64,000 nucleotides of DNA. Origin: Incurvaria masculella (Eukaryota; Arthropoda; Insecta; Lepidoptera; Incurvariidae). Below are positions 21,338 through 33,450 of the stretch, piece by piece. The notes under the pieces were generated by a model. It worked only from the letters and a program-made list of their open reading frames with translations. It was not told where the DNA came from and ran no database searches. The position numbers and the translations under genes were made by a program. The DNA lies in the NCBI GenBank assembly GCA_946894095.1, contig OX335655.1, positions 17,732,001-17,796,000 on the forward strand, given 5' to 3'. Positions within the stretch are counted from its first letter, which is position 1. Each line of letters starts with the position of its first letter.

Positions 21338-21869
21338 GGTGGCACAACCCGGCGGGACTAACTCATTCGCGGGCGCGGTACAAAACCGTGCTGTCGCGCT
21401 CTGGGATCTTCTCTGTTTCAAAGAAAAAGACAGGTTCCGTGATGAGGAAGATGCAACATGTCCACAAAAAGACAATATGCACAGTGTATGATTTGGTACG
21501 ATTTACGATTTTTTTTTATTACAAAACGACTTATAGCTAAAAGTAAACCACGACCGCTGTAGTCAAAAATCTAACAAAAACCAAATATATTATAAATCTT
21601 GATTAAAGAAGCTATATCTGATGACTAATCTCTTTAAGATGTTCTTACGTTATCATTGCTCCAAAGTTATTGTATAAAACGCGCGAAAAATTCGAACTTT
21701 CGGACCTTATAACTTACAAACCAAACACAATTTTACAATGCCAATGGTCATCAGACATCTAGTTCGATCAAATAAAGCTATTTTGAGCAAAATTTGGGAT
21801 CTCTGACAAGAAATATGGGCGTGATCTTCTTTTCCCGTTTGTATGGGGAGTTGAGCGGGTTGGGCCACC
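21338..21869 (+). mobile_element. GGTGGCCCAACCC MITE, full copy with TTAA flanks
   Basis: Seen: 5' end GGTGGCACAACCCGGCGGG, 3' end GAGCGGGTTGGGCCACC, with TTAA outside both ends (21334-21337 and 21870-21873). It is about 530 bp and non-coding. Known: TTAA duplication is the hallmark of piggyBac-type transposases, so these are probably piggyBac-mobilised MITEs. Six copies lie in the window. Confidence 0.85.
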
Positions 21870-21873
21870 TTAA

Positions 21874-24800
21874 TTGTTTGTGTTCAAAAACAGTTTTCTC
21901 TTAATGTTTCCCAACTGTTTGAAAACTGTTTCTAACTTTGGTAATTTTCCCATTCTTACTTACGTCTTTTATTATATACCTGTATCTCTTGAAACTGGAC
22001 ATTTGTACGCATAATTTGTAGTCAGCCGTAATGTTCAATCAGTTAAGATAACTGTTTCAAAACGTTTGTGTGCTGTTGTTAATCTGTCACACGTGTTATT
22101 TTCACCAAGCGGTACTGATCAATGGGTTAAAACAACTGTTCAATACTAACTGTTTTGGCTCATTACTTACCGTAATATATTAACAGTAATGAGAAATACT
22201 TTACCATAAATGACTTAATTTTAACTGTGCTAAAACAGTTACCAGTTGCACACATTTTTTTCATAAATGAATTCATAAATAATGTACTTATTTTCAACTC
22301 CAACTCTGGTCAAGAACCACAGCGTAAAGAGTTTTACCATATGTATCTATGTATCATTCGTGCTTACGGGTGCTGTCGTATAGTTCAAAATAGCACTGGA
22401 GGTGAATAAATGCATTCTTCACCTCAATGAGTCAGGTAGGTTTTTTTAAAAAACCAACTCCCACAAGGGCTGAAAGATTTAGAGATTTTAAACCAGGGTA
22501 AACTGGTTTAGAAACTCTAACTTAACATTCACTAAAAGGGTTAGGCGAGAAGTCCGCACGCCCACACGGGTGGCATAATGTCGTAAGTTTTAACTATTTT
22601 CATTCTATCCCCAATTTTAGAGGGTTTACGTGTGGGAAACCAGGGTGGGTTGTCGTGTGTGCTGTGCCAGCTCGTTAGATCCGTCGACACCTTACAACAC
22701 CAACGTTTTTGCTCGTTCCTAAATAAGGAGGTGATAGTTGGTTTTACTGGCATGCGGAAAATTTAATTCAGTGAGGCTTTCATTTAAAATTGTTTAATGT
22801 TTTGCTCATAGTTTTAAAGCATTCATTTTTATCATGTGAATTAGATCTTAATATTGAAATAAAAAAATAAATTTTCTTTTACGTAAATTTAAAGTAAGAT
22901 GGGTAAGTTTTGGTTATGCTCTTTATTTATTTTTATTACAATTTTATTTAAATTAATTTTTCATAACACATAACTCACCCTCACACCCTCTCTCTCAAAC
23001 ACACACATATATTTATCTCCATACACTTTAATCTACAGGATTTCAATAGGGATTTTCAATATTTACATTTGTAAGACACTTGTTAAGTTAAGTACAAATT
23101 ACTGTAATTTGTATATTTGATATTTTTCGTTTCAAAAAATAAACACACAAATTCACTTTAAAATATATTTTTAAGTTTGACACAATCAAGAGGTACAAAT
23201 TAAAGATAATCGTGGGCGTCTCAGTATGAAGTTGAGTTTTCAAAACAATTTTTTTTTTATTAATTAAATGTTTTATTTACATTGTTTTCTAACGATTTCT
23301 ACACTTTCTCAAAAGAGTGCATACATACCAACAGAGCAACGGTGTCAATTCAACCGATATTTTATTTCATATGTAGTTAAATGTTATCAACACTGCCTCC
23401 ATATTATGAATATAAATGAAACATTAAATTCATATATTTTTTAAGTTTTTAAAATTCAAGTTACTCAGATAGCCTTTGTAAAATAAATAATATATAATTA
23501 ATTTCGTAGTCAGGGACGTGTGCGAATCGCCCTAATGCATTTAGCTAATGGGTTGGAGTAGTAGCGCACGCCACCGCCGCGCCACCACCGCCGTCCCGCG
23601 CGCGGACTGGGCGCAGCCGGTGCCGAGTGCCTCTGATTTATTTTCTTTGTAATGGCGATTTTTAAGCACCGTACACTGTTCACGGCCATGTGTGTAAACG
23701 GAATAATAGATGGCATATGAAATAAAGGACACATTTTTCGATGTAGAGATTTTGTTAGGGTTTAGAACTTTTAAATCATACTTTATCGAAGGTAACGATG
23801 TGGGAATTATTTGCGAATTTTTATACCGGGTTTTCTGGACATCGAAAATAACTGTGGTAAGCCAATCTTAGACAATAGTTTAAACACCCACAGAACACTC
23901 AAATCAGTTATCGACCGACATTTTTTATTGTAGGTATGAAGGGTTATTTGCTAAGTTTTTAACGGTCATACCTTATGTCTAATGTCACGTGGTATTGAGA
24001 TACGATTTTTATTTTTTGCTTATGATTTTATCGAATTTTTTTTTAAAATTAATCCTTGTTCTATAAAAAATATCATTTTTGGTGTTAACACCATGAAAAG
24101 TGATTATGACTTATAAGTAAAAATTTGACAGAATCTTGAATTAATAAAAAAAACTAACAGAAATTGAGAGCTTCGTTTTCTTTTAAAAAGTCTGCTAGTG
24201 TACGCACTTTTTAATGGTATGCCACATGTCATAAAGTGTATGCATAGTGGTAGTGGGTACATAGTGCGTACCCAAAAGTAGGGATAACTAGCAAATGTTT
24301 GCAACAATGCTTGCAAGCAACGTGCAAGTGTTTGCAAATGTTTGCAAATGTTTGCAAAAACATTAAACAATGAAAACCTGGTACATAGTATTGAACCAAG
24401 TGCCCGTTAGATGTTCTAAATTTGAAAATGCTCCGAAATCAATATCAAAATGGGCATCAACGTTTGCCTTACCACGAAACATTGAATCAACAAAAAAAAG
24501 CTCTCAATTGCTATATATTTTTTAAATGAATTAATAAATTAGGATTATGGCATTCATACGACCAGTATGCATGATTCCTTTTCTATGTATATATTTTATT
24601 CGCCTCCGTTTTATCCTCATTGTTTTAAGTACATTCATACCTAAGTAGGTCAAGTGCCATAATTTTGCATATGTTACCCGTGAAGTATGGTGCTGGATCT
24701 GCGTATACGATTCTTAGTCGAATTAAGAACCTAAAAATAAAATCTAAAACTTGTTCAGCGACAAAATAAATGTTTTAAGCGTGAAGTCCCAGCGTCATTC

Positions 24801-25436
24801 GCATTTCTCGTTAATTATCTTGTTCAGATCTAAAACAGATAAAACAACACCAATTTTGTTTTGTTTATAAAATGTTCGGTTTTAAAATTCTTTCAATCGA
24901 ATCAAATCAATTAGCTAGTTTCAAGATCCCCTTTCGAACTTGTACCAATTATTGATTCACTCAACTCTCGGGTCGTTGGCTAAGTGAGGGAGCGAATTAA
25001 GTCATTGTTAAGTAACTAAGTAATGGATTTCAAACGGCTGGAGAAACTTGAAGGTGCGTGGAATTGAACGAGATTGGGTAACCGACTGGCACCCCTAAAG
25101 AATGGAGTCAACTTCACAAAAGTGACCACCGATTAGAAAACGAAAAGTACCCTTAAATGGGCAACTAAAATTGATCAATTTGCAGAAATTGCTGACGACT
25201 TTGACGTCACGGTATAATCCAGCAATTCTCGGCAACCATGGACGTGCTTGCACGAATAATTCAGTGGAACAATTTGTTACCGGTTATTGACGACCGCCGC
25301 TGCTGCAAGTGATTTTATACTTATACTTAAATATACATTTTTAATTTTATTGTAAAGTAGTATATTATTTGTATATTGTTATAATATTTACCGATTTGTC
25401 AATTAGTTAAGTTTACTCACACTCTCCGTTACTTGT
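21874..25436. other. AT-rich spacer, no recognised gene
   Basis: Contains CA-rich simple sequence near 22980-23010, a GC-rich patch at 23560-23620, and a short run of TTTGCAAATG repeats at 24296-24360. The 70-codon minus frame at 22541-22753 has no motif. Confidence 0.4.
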
Positions 25437-25646
25437 CCGATGCTCGAAGCGGCAATGAAAATTGTATGTGTTTTCCATCCATTTCGACGTAATCGCGCAA
25501 TATAAGGCGGTCCTGGCATGGCACCTAGTCCCAATGGAGTGTGTTGGGTATTACGTGTAATGGTGGTTAACATTAACGGTAGTTCGGTGTGTCGTATCGA
25601 ATTTCGCCGACCTGTTTGAGTGAATAGCCATCGCGACATGCACCAC
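25437..25646 (+). mobile_element. SINE family S, diverged partial copy
   Basis: Contains CGAAGCGGCAATGAAAATTG, the TTTTCCATCCATTTCGA block, and GGTCCTGGCATGGCACCTAG, then diverges. It lies directly against the 5' direct repeat of the next element. Confidence 0.7.
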
Positions 25647-25655
25647 TTTTGTTGC

Positions 25656-25956
25656 TTCATTTTTAGGGTTCCGTACCCAAAGGGTGAAAACGGAACCCTA
25701 TTACTAAGCCTCCGCTGTCTGTCCGTCCGTCCGTCCGTCTGTCACAGGGCTGTATCTCAGTAACCGTAACAGATAGACAGCTGAAATTTTCACAAAGTGT
25801 GTATTTATTTTGCCGCTATAACAACAAATAGGTAAGATTAAAAAATAATTAAAATTAAAGGGGGTCCCCATACAAAAAACGCGATTTATTTGTTTTATTT
25901 TTTTGTACGATGGTACGGAACCCTTCGTGTGCGAGTCCGACTCGCACTTGGCCGGT
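25656..25956 (-). mobile_element. GGCCAAGTGCGAGT/GGGTTCCGTACC dispersed repeat, with direct repeats
   Basis: Seen: on the minus strand it runs from CCGGCCAAGTGCGAGTCGG through GGGTTCCGTACCAT to ACGGAACCCTAAAAATGAAG. TTTTGTTGC lies on both sides (25647-25655 and 25957-25965, plus-strand view), a 9-bp target duplication. It contains a short (GGAC)n run. Known from memory as a very common repeat in Lepidoptera. The duplications and an A-rich 3' side suggest retroposition. Not coding. Confidence 0.8.
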
Positions 25957-25998
25957 TTTTGTTGCATGGAAGGGCCTGTCCTTACGTAGTAATATTAA

Positions 25999-26540
25999 GG
26001 TGGCCCAACCCGCTCATCTCCCCATACAAAAGGGGAAAGAAGATCACGCCCAAATTTCTTGTCAGATATCCAAAATTTTTCCCAAAATTGCTTTATTTGA
26101 TCGAATTAGATGTCTGAGGACCATTGGCATTGTAAAATTGTGTTTGGTTTCTAAATTATAAGGTCCGAAAGTTTGAATTTTTTGCGCGTTTTATACAATA
26201 ACTTTGGAGGTGGATTACGCAATGATAAATTAAGAACATCTTAAAAAGATTAGTCTTCAGATATAGCTTATTTAATCAAGATATATAATCTATTTGGTTT
26301 TTGTTCGATTTTTTACTACAGCGGTCGTGGTTTACTTTTAGCTATAAGTCGTTTTGAAATTAAAATTTTCGCAAATCTTACCAAATCATACACTATGCAC
26401 ATTGTCTTTTTTGTGGACATGTTGCATCTTCCTCATCACGGATCCTGTCTTATTCTTTGAAACAGAGAAGGTCCCAGAGCGCAACAGCACGGTTTTGCAC
26501 CGTGCCCGCGAATGAGTTAGGCCCGCCGGGTTGGGCCACC
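25999..26540 (-). mobile_element. GGTGGCCCAACCC MITE, minus orientation
   Basis: The minus strand reads GGTGGCCCAACCCGGCGGGC at its start and the GAGCGGGTTGGGCCACC end at 25999. Flanks are TTAA (25995-25998) and ATAA (26541-26544). Confidence 0.85.
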
Positions 26541-26944
26541 ATAATGTCAATGCCTCCGTTCTCGCAAACCCGGTAACAGGTAGGAGTAAGTTTCCGTTTC
26601 TTTGATGTAGATTTCTGAACTTCCTAAATGCTCGTCAGACCGCTCCCGATGAACTAGTTGGTCCGTGCATCCCGCAGAACAAAATTACTTAGCCAAAAGT
26701 TGGCTCATGAAATCAACAGACAATGAGACATCCGAACTCCGCGGACCGCGCCGCCGCCGCCGCCGCCTGACGCTGCGTCTATCTTCACCGCAAAATCACG
26801 ACCCAGGAAGCGGAGCTGTATTATTCTCTAGTTCGTGCTGTGGGGGGTTGCCGTGCTCAAAAATAATGCAGTATGTCCCCCTGCATTTCTTCCCGTGATG
26901 TCGTAAGCTGTGACTAAGGGATTGGTCATCATTGGTTATATTCG
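26541..26944. other. Spacer
   Basis: GC-rich CCG repeats at 26745-26770. No gene recognised. Confidence 0.4.
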
Positions 26945-27095
26945 ACGTTAAGACTGTAGGTCGCCCTTAATTATCGACCCGGGCGAGGTTAACCCTAAAC
27001 TTAGCTTGGTTGGTATTATCGCATTGAATGAACGATGATCTAAGTTGCGATAAAAATGTCCGTAAATTCCATCCAGTTCGAAATATTAAGTTCGA
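26945..27095 (+). mobile_element. SINE family S, degenerate fragment
   Basis: CTGTAGGTCGCCCTTAA, then GACCCGGGCGAGGTTAACC and GTTGGTATTATCGCATTGAA follow the family order with many changes. The 3' half is lost. Confidence 0.55.
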
Positions 27096-27169
27096 GCAAT
27101 TTACTTCCTCATATTCCTGGTTCCTGCTGCAATATACTGAAGCTACATATAAATTAGCGGAAAAAAACG

Positions 27170-27262
27170 ATTTCCAACCCCTCCACGCGCCAACGGATGC
27201 GCAGAAGCAACACTGTATCAGGTTTTGTTTCTGCGCAACCACTGGCGCTTTGAGGGGGTAGG
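27170..27262. repeat. Small foldback sequence
   Basis: CCCCTCCACGCGCCAACGG... followed by GCGCAGAA is complementary to TTCTGCGCAACCACTGGCGC...GAGGGG. A relative of the right half occurs at about 34108-34143 (TTTCTGCGCAGCCGCTTGCG). Confidence 0.6.
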
Positions 27263-27310
27263 ACTCCGTCAGTCCCGGGCAGCATAACTGAAAAATATTT
27301 TTATGATTTT

Positions 27311-27601
27311 TAGGGTTCCGTACCCAAAGGGTGCCAACGGAACCCTATTACTAAGCCTCCGCTGTCCGTCCGTCCGTCCGTCTGTCACAGGGCTGTATCT
27401 CATGAACCGTAATAGATAGGCAGCTGAAATGTTTACAGAGTGTGTATTTATTTTGCCGCTATAACAACAAATAGGTAACATTTAAAAATAATAATAATTA
27501 AAGGGGGTCCCCATACAAAAAACGTGATATTTTTGAGTTAAATTTTGTTTGATGGTACGGAACCCTTCGTTTGCGAGCCCGACTCGCACTTGGCCGGTTT
27601 T
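27311..27601 (-). mobile_element. GGCCAAGTGCGAGT/GGGTTCCGTACC dispersed repeat
   Basis: Second copy of the family at 25656-25956, same orientation, with the same ends and the (GGAC)n run (27366-27380). Clear direct repeats were not found. Confidence 0.8.
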
Positions 27602-28250
27602 TTAAAACAATCAGTATACATTTTATATTCACCCGCACACATGAAATCGCGGACAACACACCGTAACACACCCTCTCGCTCACTCTCTCTGTCTCACACC
27701 ACACACAAACATCCTCACATATTTTTACACACACCCTTACCCACACCATCACCGCCTTGTAATTCTTTTTCACACATTTTAACTCTTTAATTCGTAAGCT
27801 CTTAGCGTATGCATTAAATCAATAAAATTTAGATTTGTTAAAATTTGTAAAGCTACTTTTGAATTTTGCTGTAATTTGTGTATTTGATGTTTTGTTAACT
27901 GTAAGTTGTCCTTGTTTTCTATTCTGTAAAATGACATCCAAATGGAACCCAGAAAGCCCCCCAAGGAGTCACTACTTTCGCTGTTGTTCCATGAAACATT
28001 TCGCAAATTCTGATAACTTAATGCAACGCCTCCCGTCTCGCAGTGCCTTCTCTGCACAAAATCGCTCGGGATATTGTGATACGCGCATAAAACACCACGC
28101 TCTGCTTAAAATTTAACAGTTCCGTGTCTTTGAAAGTGTCAGAATACTCTACATTTTTCATGTAGAGTTACTGTGTCTAATAAAGAAAATATGTTTTTTT
28201 TTTATTATTATTTTCATTGTGTTTTCCTCGCTGAGATAAACTTGCGAGTG
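27602..28250. other. Spacer with pyrimidine/CA-rich simple sequence
   Basis: 27630-27760 is rich in CACAC and CTCTC. Overlapping open frames on both strands follow from this composition. Confidence 0.4.
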
Positions 28251-28253
28251 CCG

Positions 28254-28412
28254 CAAGCCTATTCCTGAAATTCCGTAATCAGGAATCAGGAATCCTGGGT
28301 ATATAAAACAGCTTTTATAGCGGTTTTCCATGCGATTTTCTAGACGGAAAGATTCATGAGCGTATTAATTATCGAGGATTTCGGTAATTCCGGGAATAGG
28401 CCTGCAGGACTA
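28254..28412. mobile_element. Short inverted-repeat element (about 160 bp)
   Basis: GCAAGCCTATTCCTGAAATTCCG at the left is matched inverted by CGGTAATTCCGGGAATAGGCCTGC at the right. The loop contains tandem AATCAGG. Target duplications are not clear. Confidence 0.5.
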
Positions 28413-30974
28413 TCGTTTTAGTAGTATCCATAATAAGAATGAGAAATTACAGAGACGTGTCCAAAATCCTCTTTTACATAAATATTTGTCTAGATTATTA
28501 TAAATTACTTTGTTAATTAACATGGAACAGTTATCGCCCGTAGTGTAGGGAATTAATAGTATAACGACTCACTTAAGAATTGGACTATCAATTTTAAAAA
28601 GTCCCAGTCGAACTTGAAAGGTCTAGAGATTATCGCGTTCAAACAAAAAACGAATAAACTCTTCAGCTTTATTACATTAGTACAGATAATACCAATTGGT
28701 TCCAAAATTAAATAGAAATAAATGGTTTTAATAATCATCAGCGTAAGCGGAAGTTGCCGACAGTTTGGGCGGCGCATTGTCTGTGGGCGGCACACCTTGT
28801 CCGTGGGCGGGCGGCGCGCGCTGCGCAATTTTAGAAACGGAAGCCGCTCTGGAAATTCGATTACCGCCAACTTTATTAAATGAAATCGCAGTATTGTGTG
28901 TTGCTTTATTTGTATTTGTGTTTCAGTATAAGCAAATTGGTTCTAGCTATTTTCAATTATTCTGCATCGCATTTTAAAGGATGAAAATGTACAATAGACC
29001 TGAGAAAGTCTGGTGGAGCCAGTTCTATAGAATATAATTGAATATTTTCGTCGAAGATACTTTATGTATGAAAGGTTATCATTATGCCATTCTATTGCCA
29101 TCATATTCTCTTGACTGAGATTAAGCAACCTAAGTATATTCATCTCTTTCTAGTTAAATATCTAAAATCCATAGTCGGATTTAGTTTTACTTGATTCTAG
29201 TCGATAACGAATCTTTTAAGAACTTACCTCTGAAATTGATGGTAGCAAGTGTGAAGATCCATATGTTTCATTCTACTTAGAATTCAACATTCAAATTCTG
29301 TTATATAGCTATCATCACATTTATTTTAAAATCTGTTAGTTTTTTTAGATTTTTCTACAATATCGCTTTAAAGAGTTCATCGATTATCGTCCCCGAGAAT
29401 TCTATAGCAAAGGCATTTATAATAGATAAAGATGGTCAATACTTCGATTATATGAAAGAAAGAAAGAAAGAAAGAAAATACATTTATTCAACAATTACAT
29501 AATCGATTACACATACAACATTATAATAAATAAACAGATATAAAAAAGTAACATATTGAATTTAAATGAATTGTTGAAAAGGATTTCACACAGCACATTG
29601 CGATAGAACATATTAGTTCCATTGCACAAAAAGACCCTAAGGGTCTTTTTCACGTACTGCTGATTAGCTTAATCGCTACAAAATAAGGGTCTTTAATAGT
29701 ACCTTGCAGTCAATACCAGTGCAAGATAATCAGAACTTTTGTAATAAAGGCACTTAAATGTCTCTTAAAATAAATCATTACTTGGTGAAAACCAGGCGTA
29801 TGGTTAAGATATTTTGTTATTTTCAGTCACGCCATTAAAAAGTCAGAATCGGTTGGATTATTTTAATGATGCATGTATAATAATAAATAATTTCTACTGT
29901 TGAAAATACGGAAGCCAGCTCCCCTCACTGCGAGAAGCCCTGCTGCCTGTCAAGCGGAGAACATCAGATCTCAATTAAACTTCGCCCAAATTTACATAAT
30001 AATTTGAATTTTTATTATGCATTTAAATTTTTGAGCCATTCAATAATTTCGATCGATGCAAAGTAGGTATGCAACTTAAATTATTTTATTTTATTTTCAA
30101 GTTTTACGCATACAATCGATCTATATCTTTAAAAGTTATTAACATGTTGGCATAGATAGACGCAGTTATTTTAGATTTATTTTCTCGTTAACTATTAATG
30201 GTTTAAATAACATCTTGCTTTTTGTCGCGGTAAATTAATACCATGCCATAGTGTAACACATATGAGTAATCCATGACATTCATTTCAATGGAGTTTTCAT
30301 TCGTATGATTCTTTGGCATACGTATGTATGTGTTTACCCGAAGGATGCTTTTGTATCCAAAATTTGTTCGCCTTTTGCAAGGTTGTTTTTCCCATCAATA
30401 ATTGATTTATTTGATTACCGAGAGGTTTAATATGCCGTGGAAATAAATTGGTGGACAATGGTGTTAGATTCTTGGTAGGACAAAATAAACACATTGGACA
30501 CAAACACGACTACAACACATAGGATTTATTTTATTGAATGTATGGTAGATTCCAAAGGTTATTGAGTCTGGAGTCCTGCTTGGCATGCCAGGATTATTTG
30601 CGTTATGGGAAGACCTTTCGCTATAAATAAATTTTACATACAAATAAACAAACAGGGCCCGTAGTCCGACTTTCACCTGAATTGGCGTTCACGACAAACC
30701 GATCGACTATCGTTTTCAAATGTATGTAGAATCGAAGAGCTCCGCAGTGGGCCTTAGGTGAACTAAACTTTTCGAGACCGAGTTTGATTTGAAAGCTTTC
30801 GCATATTTCCCGTAAATGCGTTGACGTTGCCGTTTTCATACAAATCTATAGTCCGAGTTTGTTTTTGACAGCTTTAAGAAGTAAAACTCGTATTGGTTTG
30901 AGGTTTTTACATAACTTAGATTTTTTTTATTTTTTCTTATTAGGTTCGTCAACAAAAGTTTAAAATTTTAACAT
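28413..30974. other. AT-rich spacer, no recognised gene
   Basis: Contains a GC-rich patch (28765-28850), a (GAAA)n run at 29453-29477, and the short repeat described at 29625-29700. Open frames are short. Confidence 0.4.
29625..29700 (+). repeat. AAGGGTCTTTTTCAC repeat, copy 1
   Basis: AAGGGTCTTTTTCACGTAC...GATTAGCTTAATCGC...AAGGGTCTT. The inverse complement of 39475-39535 reads almost the same, so this is a dispersed short element whose two ends repeat AAGGGYC directly. Confidence 0.55.
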
Positions 30975-31142
30975 TTTAGCGGGATGTAAATGACGGGTCG
31001 CAAAGCCGGAGTGAAAGACGTGTGCTTCGGTTGAAGATCGTATATTCACTGAATTAAGTATTGGCGTGCGCGCGCGGCGCACGTAAAGAAACATAGCTGA
31101 CGACGCAGCAGTCAGGTTACACATAATGTAGCTTACGCTACA
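30975..31142 (-). repeat. 3' LTR of the TRIM-like element
   Basis: On the minus strand it starts TGTAGCGTAAGC. It is identical to the other LTR from 31036 to 31142 but strongly diverged over about 30975-31035. Confidence 0.8.
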
Positions 31143-31576
31143 TACCTCCCCTCTTAAAGTAGGCTAAGGGGTAAAAAATTACCACAAAAATAAAGAAGTG
31201 ACACTATTGCGTGAGTGGCCTTGAGCGCCAGCTCACTGAAGTATCGGTGGTTCACTTCACTTTTGTTGCATACTATTTGGAAATGTTGCTGTCGAGTCTT
31301 TTTGATGAGTCGGTTGATATGGTGATTGCGACGTGAGACCGTTGGAATTTCGCTGCATGGCAAAAATCGCTCAGTGGCGAGATTCCGTATATTGAACTTT
31401 GTAATATTAGACGATGTGTCGTGTTGTTGCAATACCGTGTGCAAGTCCATGGAGGGCATTGTCTGCAACTTCTTGGTACTTGCATGATTGGTCTTGGCTT
31501 GTTTTATGTGGTTTTTTCATAGTTTTCGTAGGTTTGCTGTTATATCCTGCTTGCTGCATGCTCGTCTCAACCGACG

Positions 31577-31990
31577 CGTTGAGTCGGTCCAGGTGCCCAG
31601 TGGGACGCGGTGAGTCGGTCGTACAGTCTGGGGGACGAGTGCTGCAGGCTTGCCCTTCCGTCTTGACACAGTGAGTCGGTCAAGTGCCCAGTGGGACGCG
31701 GTGAGTCGGTCATACACTGGGTGACGGAAGGCGTCCAAAATTCTATTAGCGTTTTTGGGCTCACATAGAAGGATGGAGAATATAGCCGATGTGACGTTGA
31801 TCTACTGTGGTTGGAATGCCGATGTTGTGTACTTGCTGCTGGTACGGTGCTGAAGATAAAGTTTGGTCGATCCTATCTTGATGTGGTTGTTCAGTGCCCA
31901 GTGCGACGCAGTGAGTCGGTCGATGGTACTGGGTGGTAGTCGTCCAGGTCGACGCGGTGGGTTGGTCGATGCTGCTGGGTGATGATGTTG
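31577..31990. repeat. Internal minisatellite of the TRIM-like element
   Basis: Near-identical units of about 28 bp containing GTGCCCAGTGGGACGCGG then GTGAGTCGGTC occur at about 31591, 31683 and 31894. Shorter GAGTCGGTC-type pieces lie between them. They keep an open frame with repeated PTGHL/TDS codons on the minus strand. Confidence 0.75.
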
Positions 31991-32301
31991 CTGGCGGCGT
32001 CCTAGTTGGCGTATCTATACACTAACGTAGGACGACGGTGCTTTCTTTATTCTTGTAAAGTTGGAGTAATGATTGATGACAGTGAGGTTTGATGATTCTT
32101 TTTGAAGCATAATGGCGCTATGTATCGGGCGAAGCAGATGTGTATACCGGGTTTAATGATGCGGTGGACGTCAGCACAGGGAGCTGTTTGTGGAGCTGTA
32201 TGTGGGGACAGCTCAAGAAGCAGCAGTACCGCCGCACGCCAGACGGCAGGTCGGGCGGCGGCGGCGAGAGGCACTCGTGTTCTTCAGTCGGGGTCACCAA
32301 T

Positions 32302-32468
32302 TTAGCGAAGATGAAATGTCGACTCGCTTGGCCGGAGTGAAACACGAGTGCTTTGGTTGATGATCGTATATTCACTGAATTAAGTATTGGCGTGCGCGCG
32401 CGGCGCACGTAAAGAAACATAGCTGACGACGCAGCAGTCAGGTTACACATAATGTAGCTTACGCTACA
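32302..32468 (-). repeat. 5' LTR of the TRIM-like element
   Basis: Partner of 30975-31142. The primer-binding site is one base inside at 32300 and downward on the minus strand. Confidence 0.8.
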
Positions 32469-32629
32469 ACATTCATATAAAAAAACATTAACATTTAGCC
32501 TGAGTGCACTTTCAGTAAAAGACAAACACAACATGTACAAAGCGAATATTCAGTGACTAGTCTAATAAAGGTAAAATTAAGAAAGGAAAAAAAATCTTTA
32601 AAAAAACAAACGACTTACAGTGTTATTCA

Positions 32630-32960
32630 GAGTGGGCGGACTAACTTTAGTACACGGGTTAAGCCGGGACTAATGCCGTATTAAGGTAATCTCTACTCAG
32701 AGAGCGGGATTATAGTTAGTCCTCGTAATGGCGGTCGACTTACCACCGGACTAAGCCCGCACTAGCGGCCATTTTGCAACTGTCACTGGTATTCAGAAAG
32801 AGCTGTCAAAGCTTAAAACGTGGACTAAATTAGAAATGTCAGTTTTATGAAAAATGGTATTCAGAGAGCCGGTTTAAGGTTAGTCCAGTCCAGTTCCATA
32901 AACACCATTATAGGTGAGAACTCGGACTAACCCTACAGGGTACAATTTCCAAAAACATTT
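32630..32960. repeat. Cluster of TTCAGAG...GGACTAA motifs
   Basis: Blocks with the pattern TTCAGAG followed by a GGACTAA or TTAGTCC word recur at about 32634, 32695 and 32872, in both orientations. They may be remnants of terminal repeats of a DNA element; no boundary could be fixed. Confidence 0.4.
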
Positions 32961-33059
32961 AGAGGACAGTCTTGATAACGGATAATCGAAACTTCACTGT
33001 TCTTTGAAACGACCCCTGCATTACTTTCACACTGCGTGCTCGGTTACAAATGACTTTAC

Positions 33060-33400
33060 AGCAAGAAATCTGCAGCGGCGCGCGGCCGCTTGTCCGCTGC
33101 GGGATCGCGGGCGCCATCTATCTTGCTCCTATCGCGCGGAGTTAAGCCGCCAATTTATGCGGTGGACGTTTACTTCCCGGAGATAGTTCGCCCGTCGCCG
33201 ACCGCCCCCACTCCCGGGGATGCCGAAGTTCGAGCCGCGCTGATTTACACGCTCACGCTCGAGCCAGCCGTGAACAGCTCTAGATCTTGCCGGCTTACAC
33301 TTAATCGCAGTTTGGAAGTCGCAACCTGTATTACTAGAAGTGGGTACACCCGACTAAGGGCCGAGTGCACGAAAGCATAAAAAATCTAAATCAACGTCAA
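33060..33400. other. GC-rich segment, nature unknown
   Basis: A GC-rich island with open frames (60 and 96 codons) but no domain and no clear splice sites. Confidence 0.3.
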
Positions 33401-33450
33401 CGTTCGGTTAAACACGTCACTTTGAATGGGCATTTTGAGGTAACCGCGTC

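Larger units (their letters stand above)
30975..32468 (-). mobile_element. Non-autonomous LTR retrotransposon (TRIM-like), tRNA-Trp primer site
   Basis: Seen: LTR-like direct repeats (30975-31142 and 32302-32468) flanked by ACAT (30971-30974 and 32469-32472). Inside the right LTR the minus strand reads TGGTGACCCCGAC (32288-32300). A purine tract, AAGAGGGGAGGTA, precedes the left LTR (31143-31155). Known: TGGTGACCCCGACGTGAT is complementary to the 3' end of insect tRNA-Trp; the first 13 nt match. The 1.16-kb interior shows no protease, RT or integrase, so this copy depends on another element's proteins. Confidence 0.8.
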
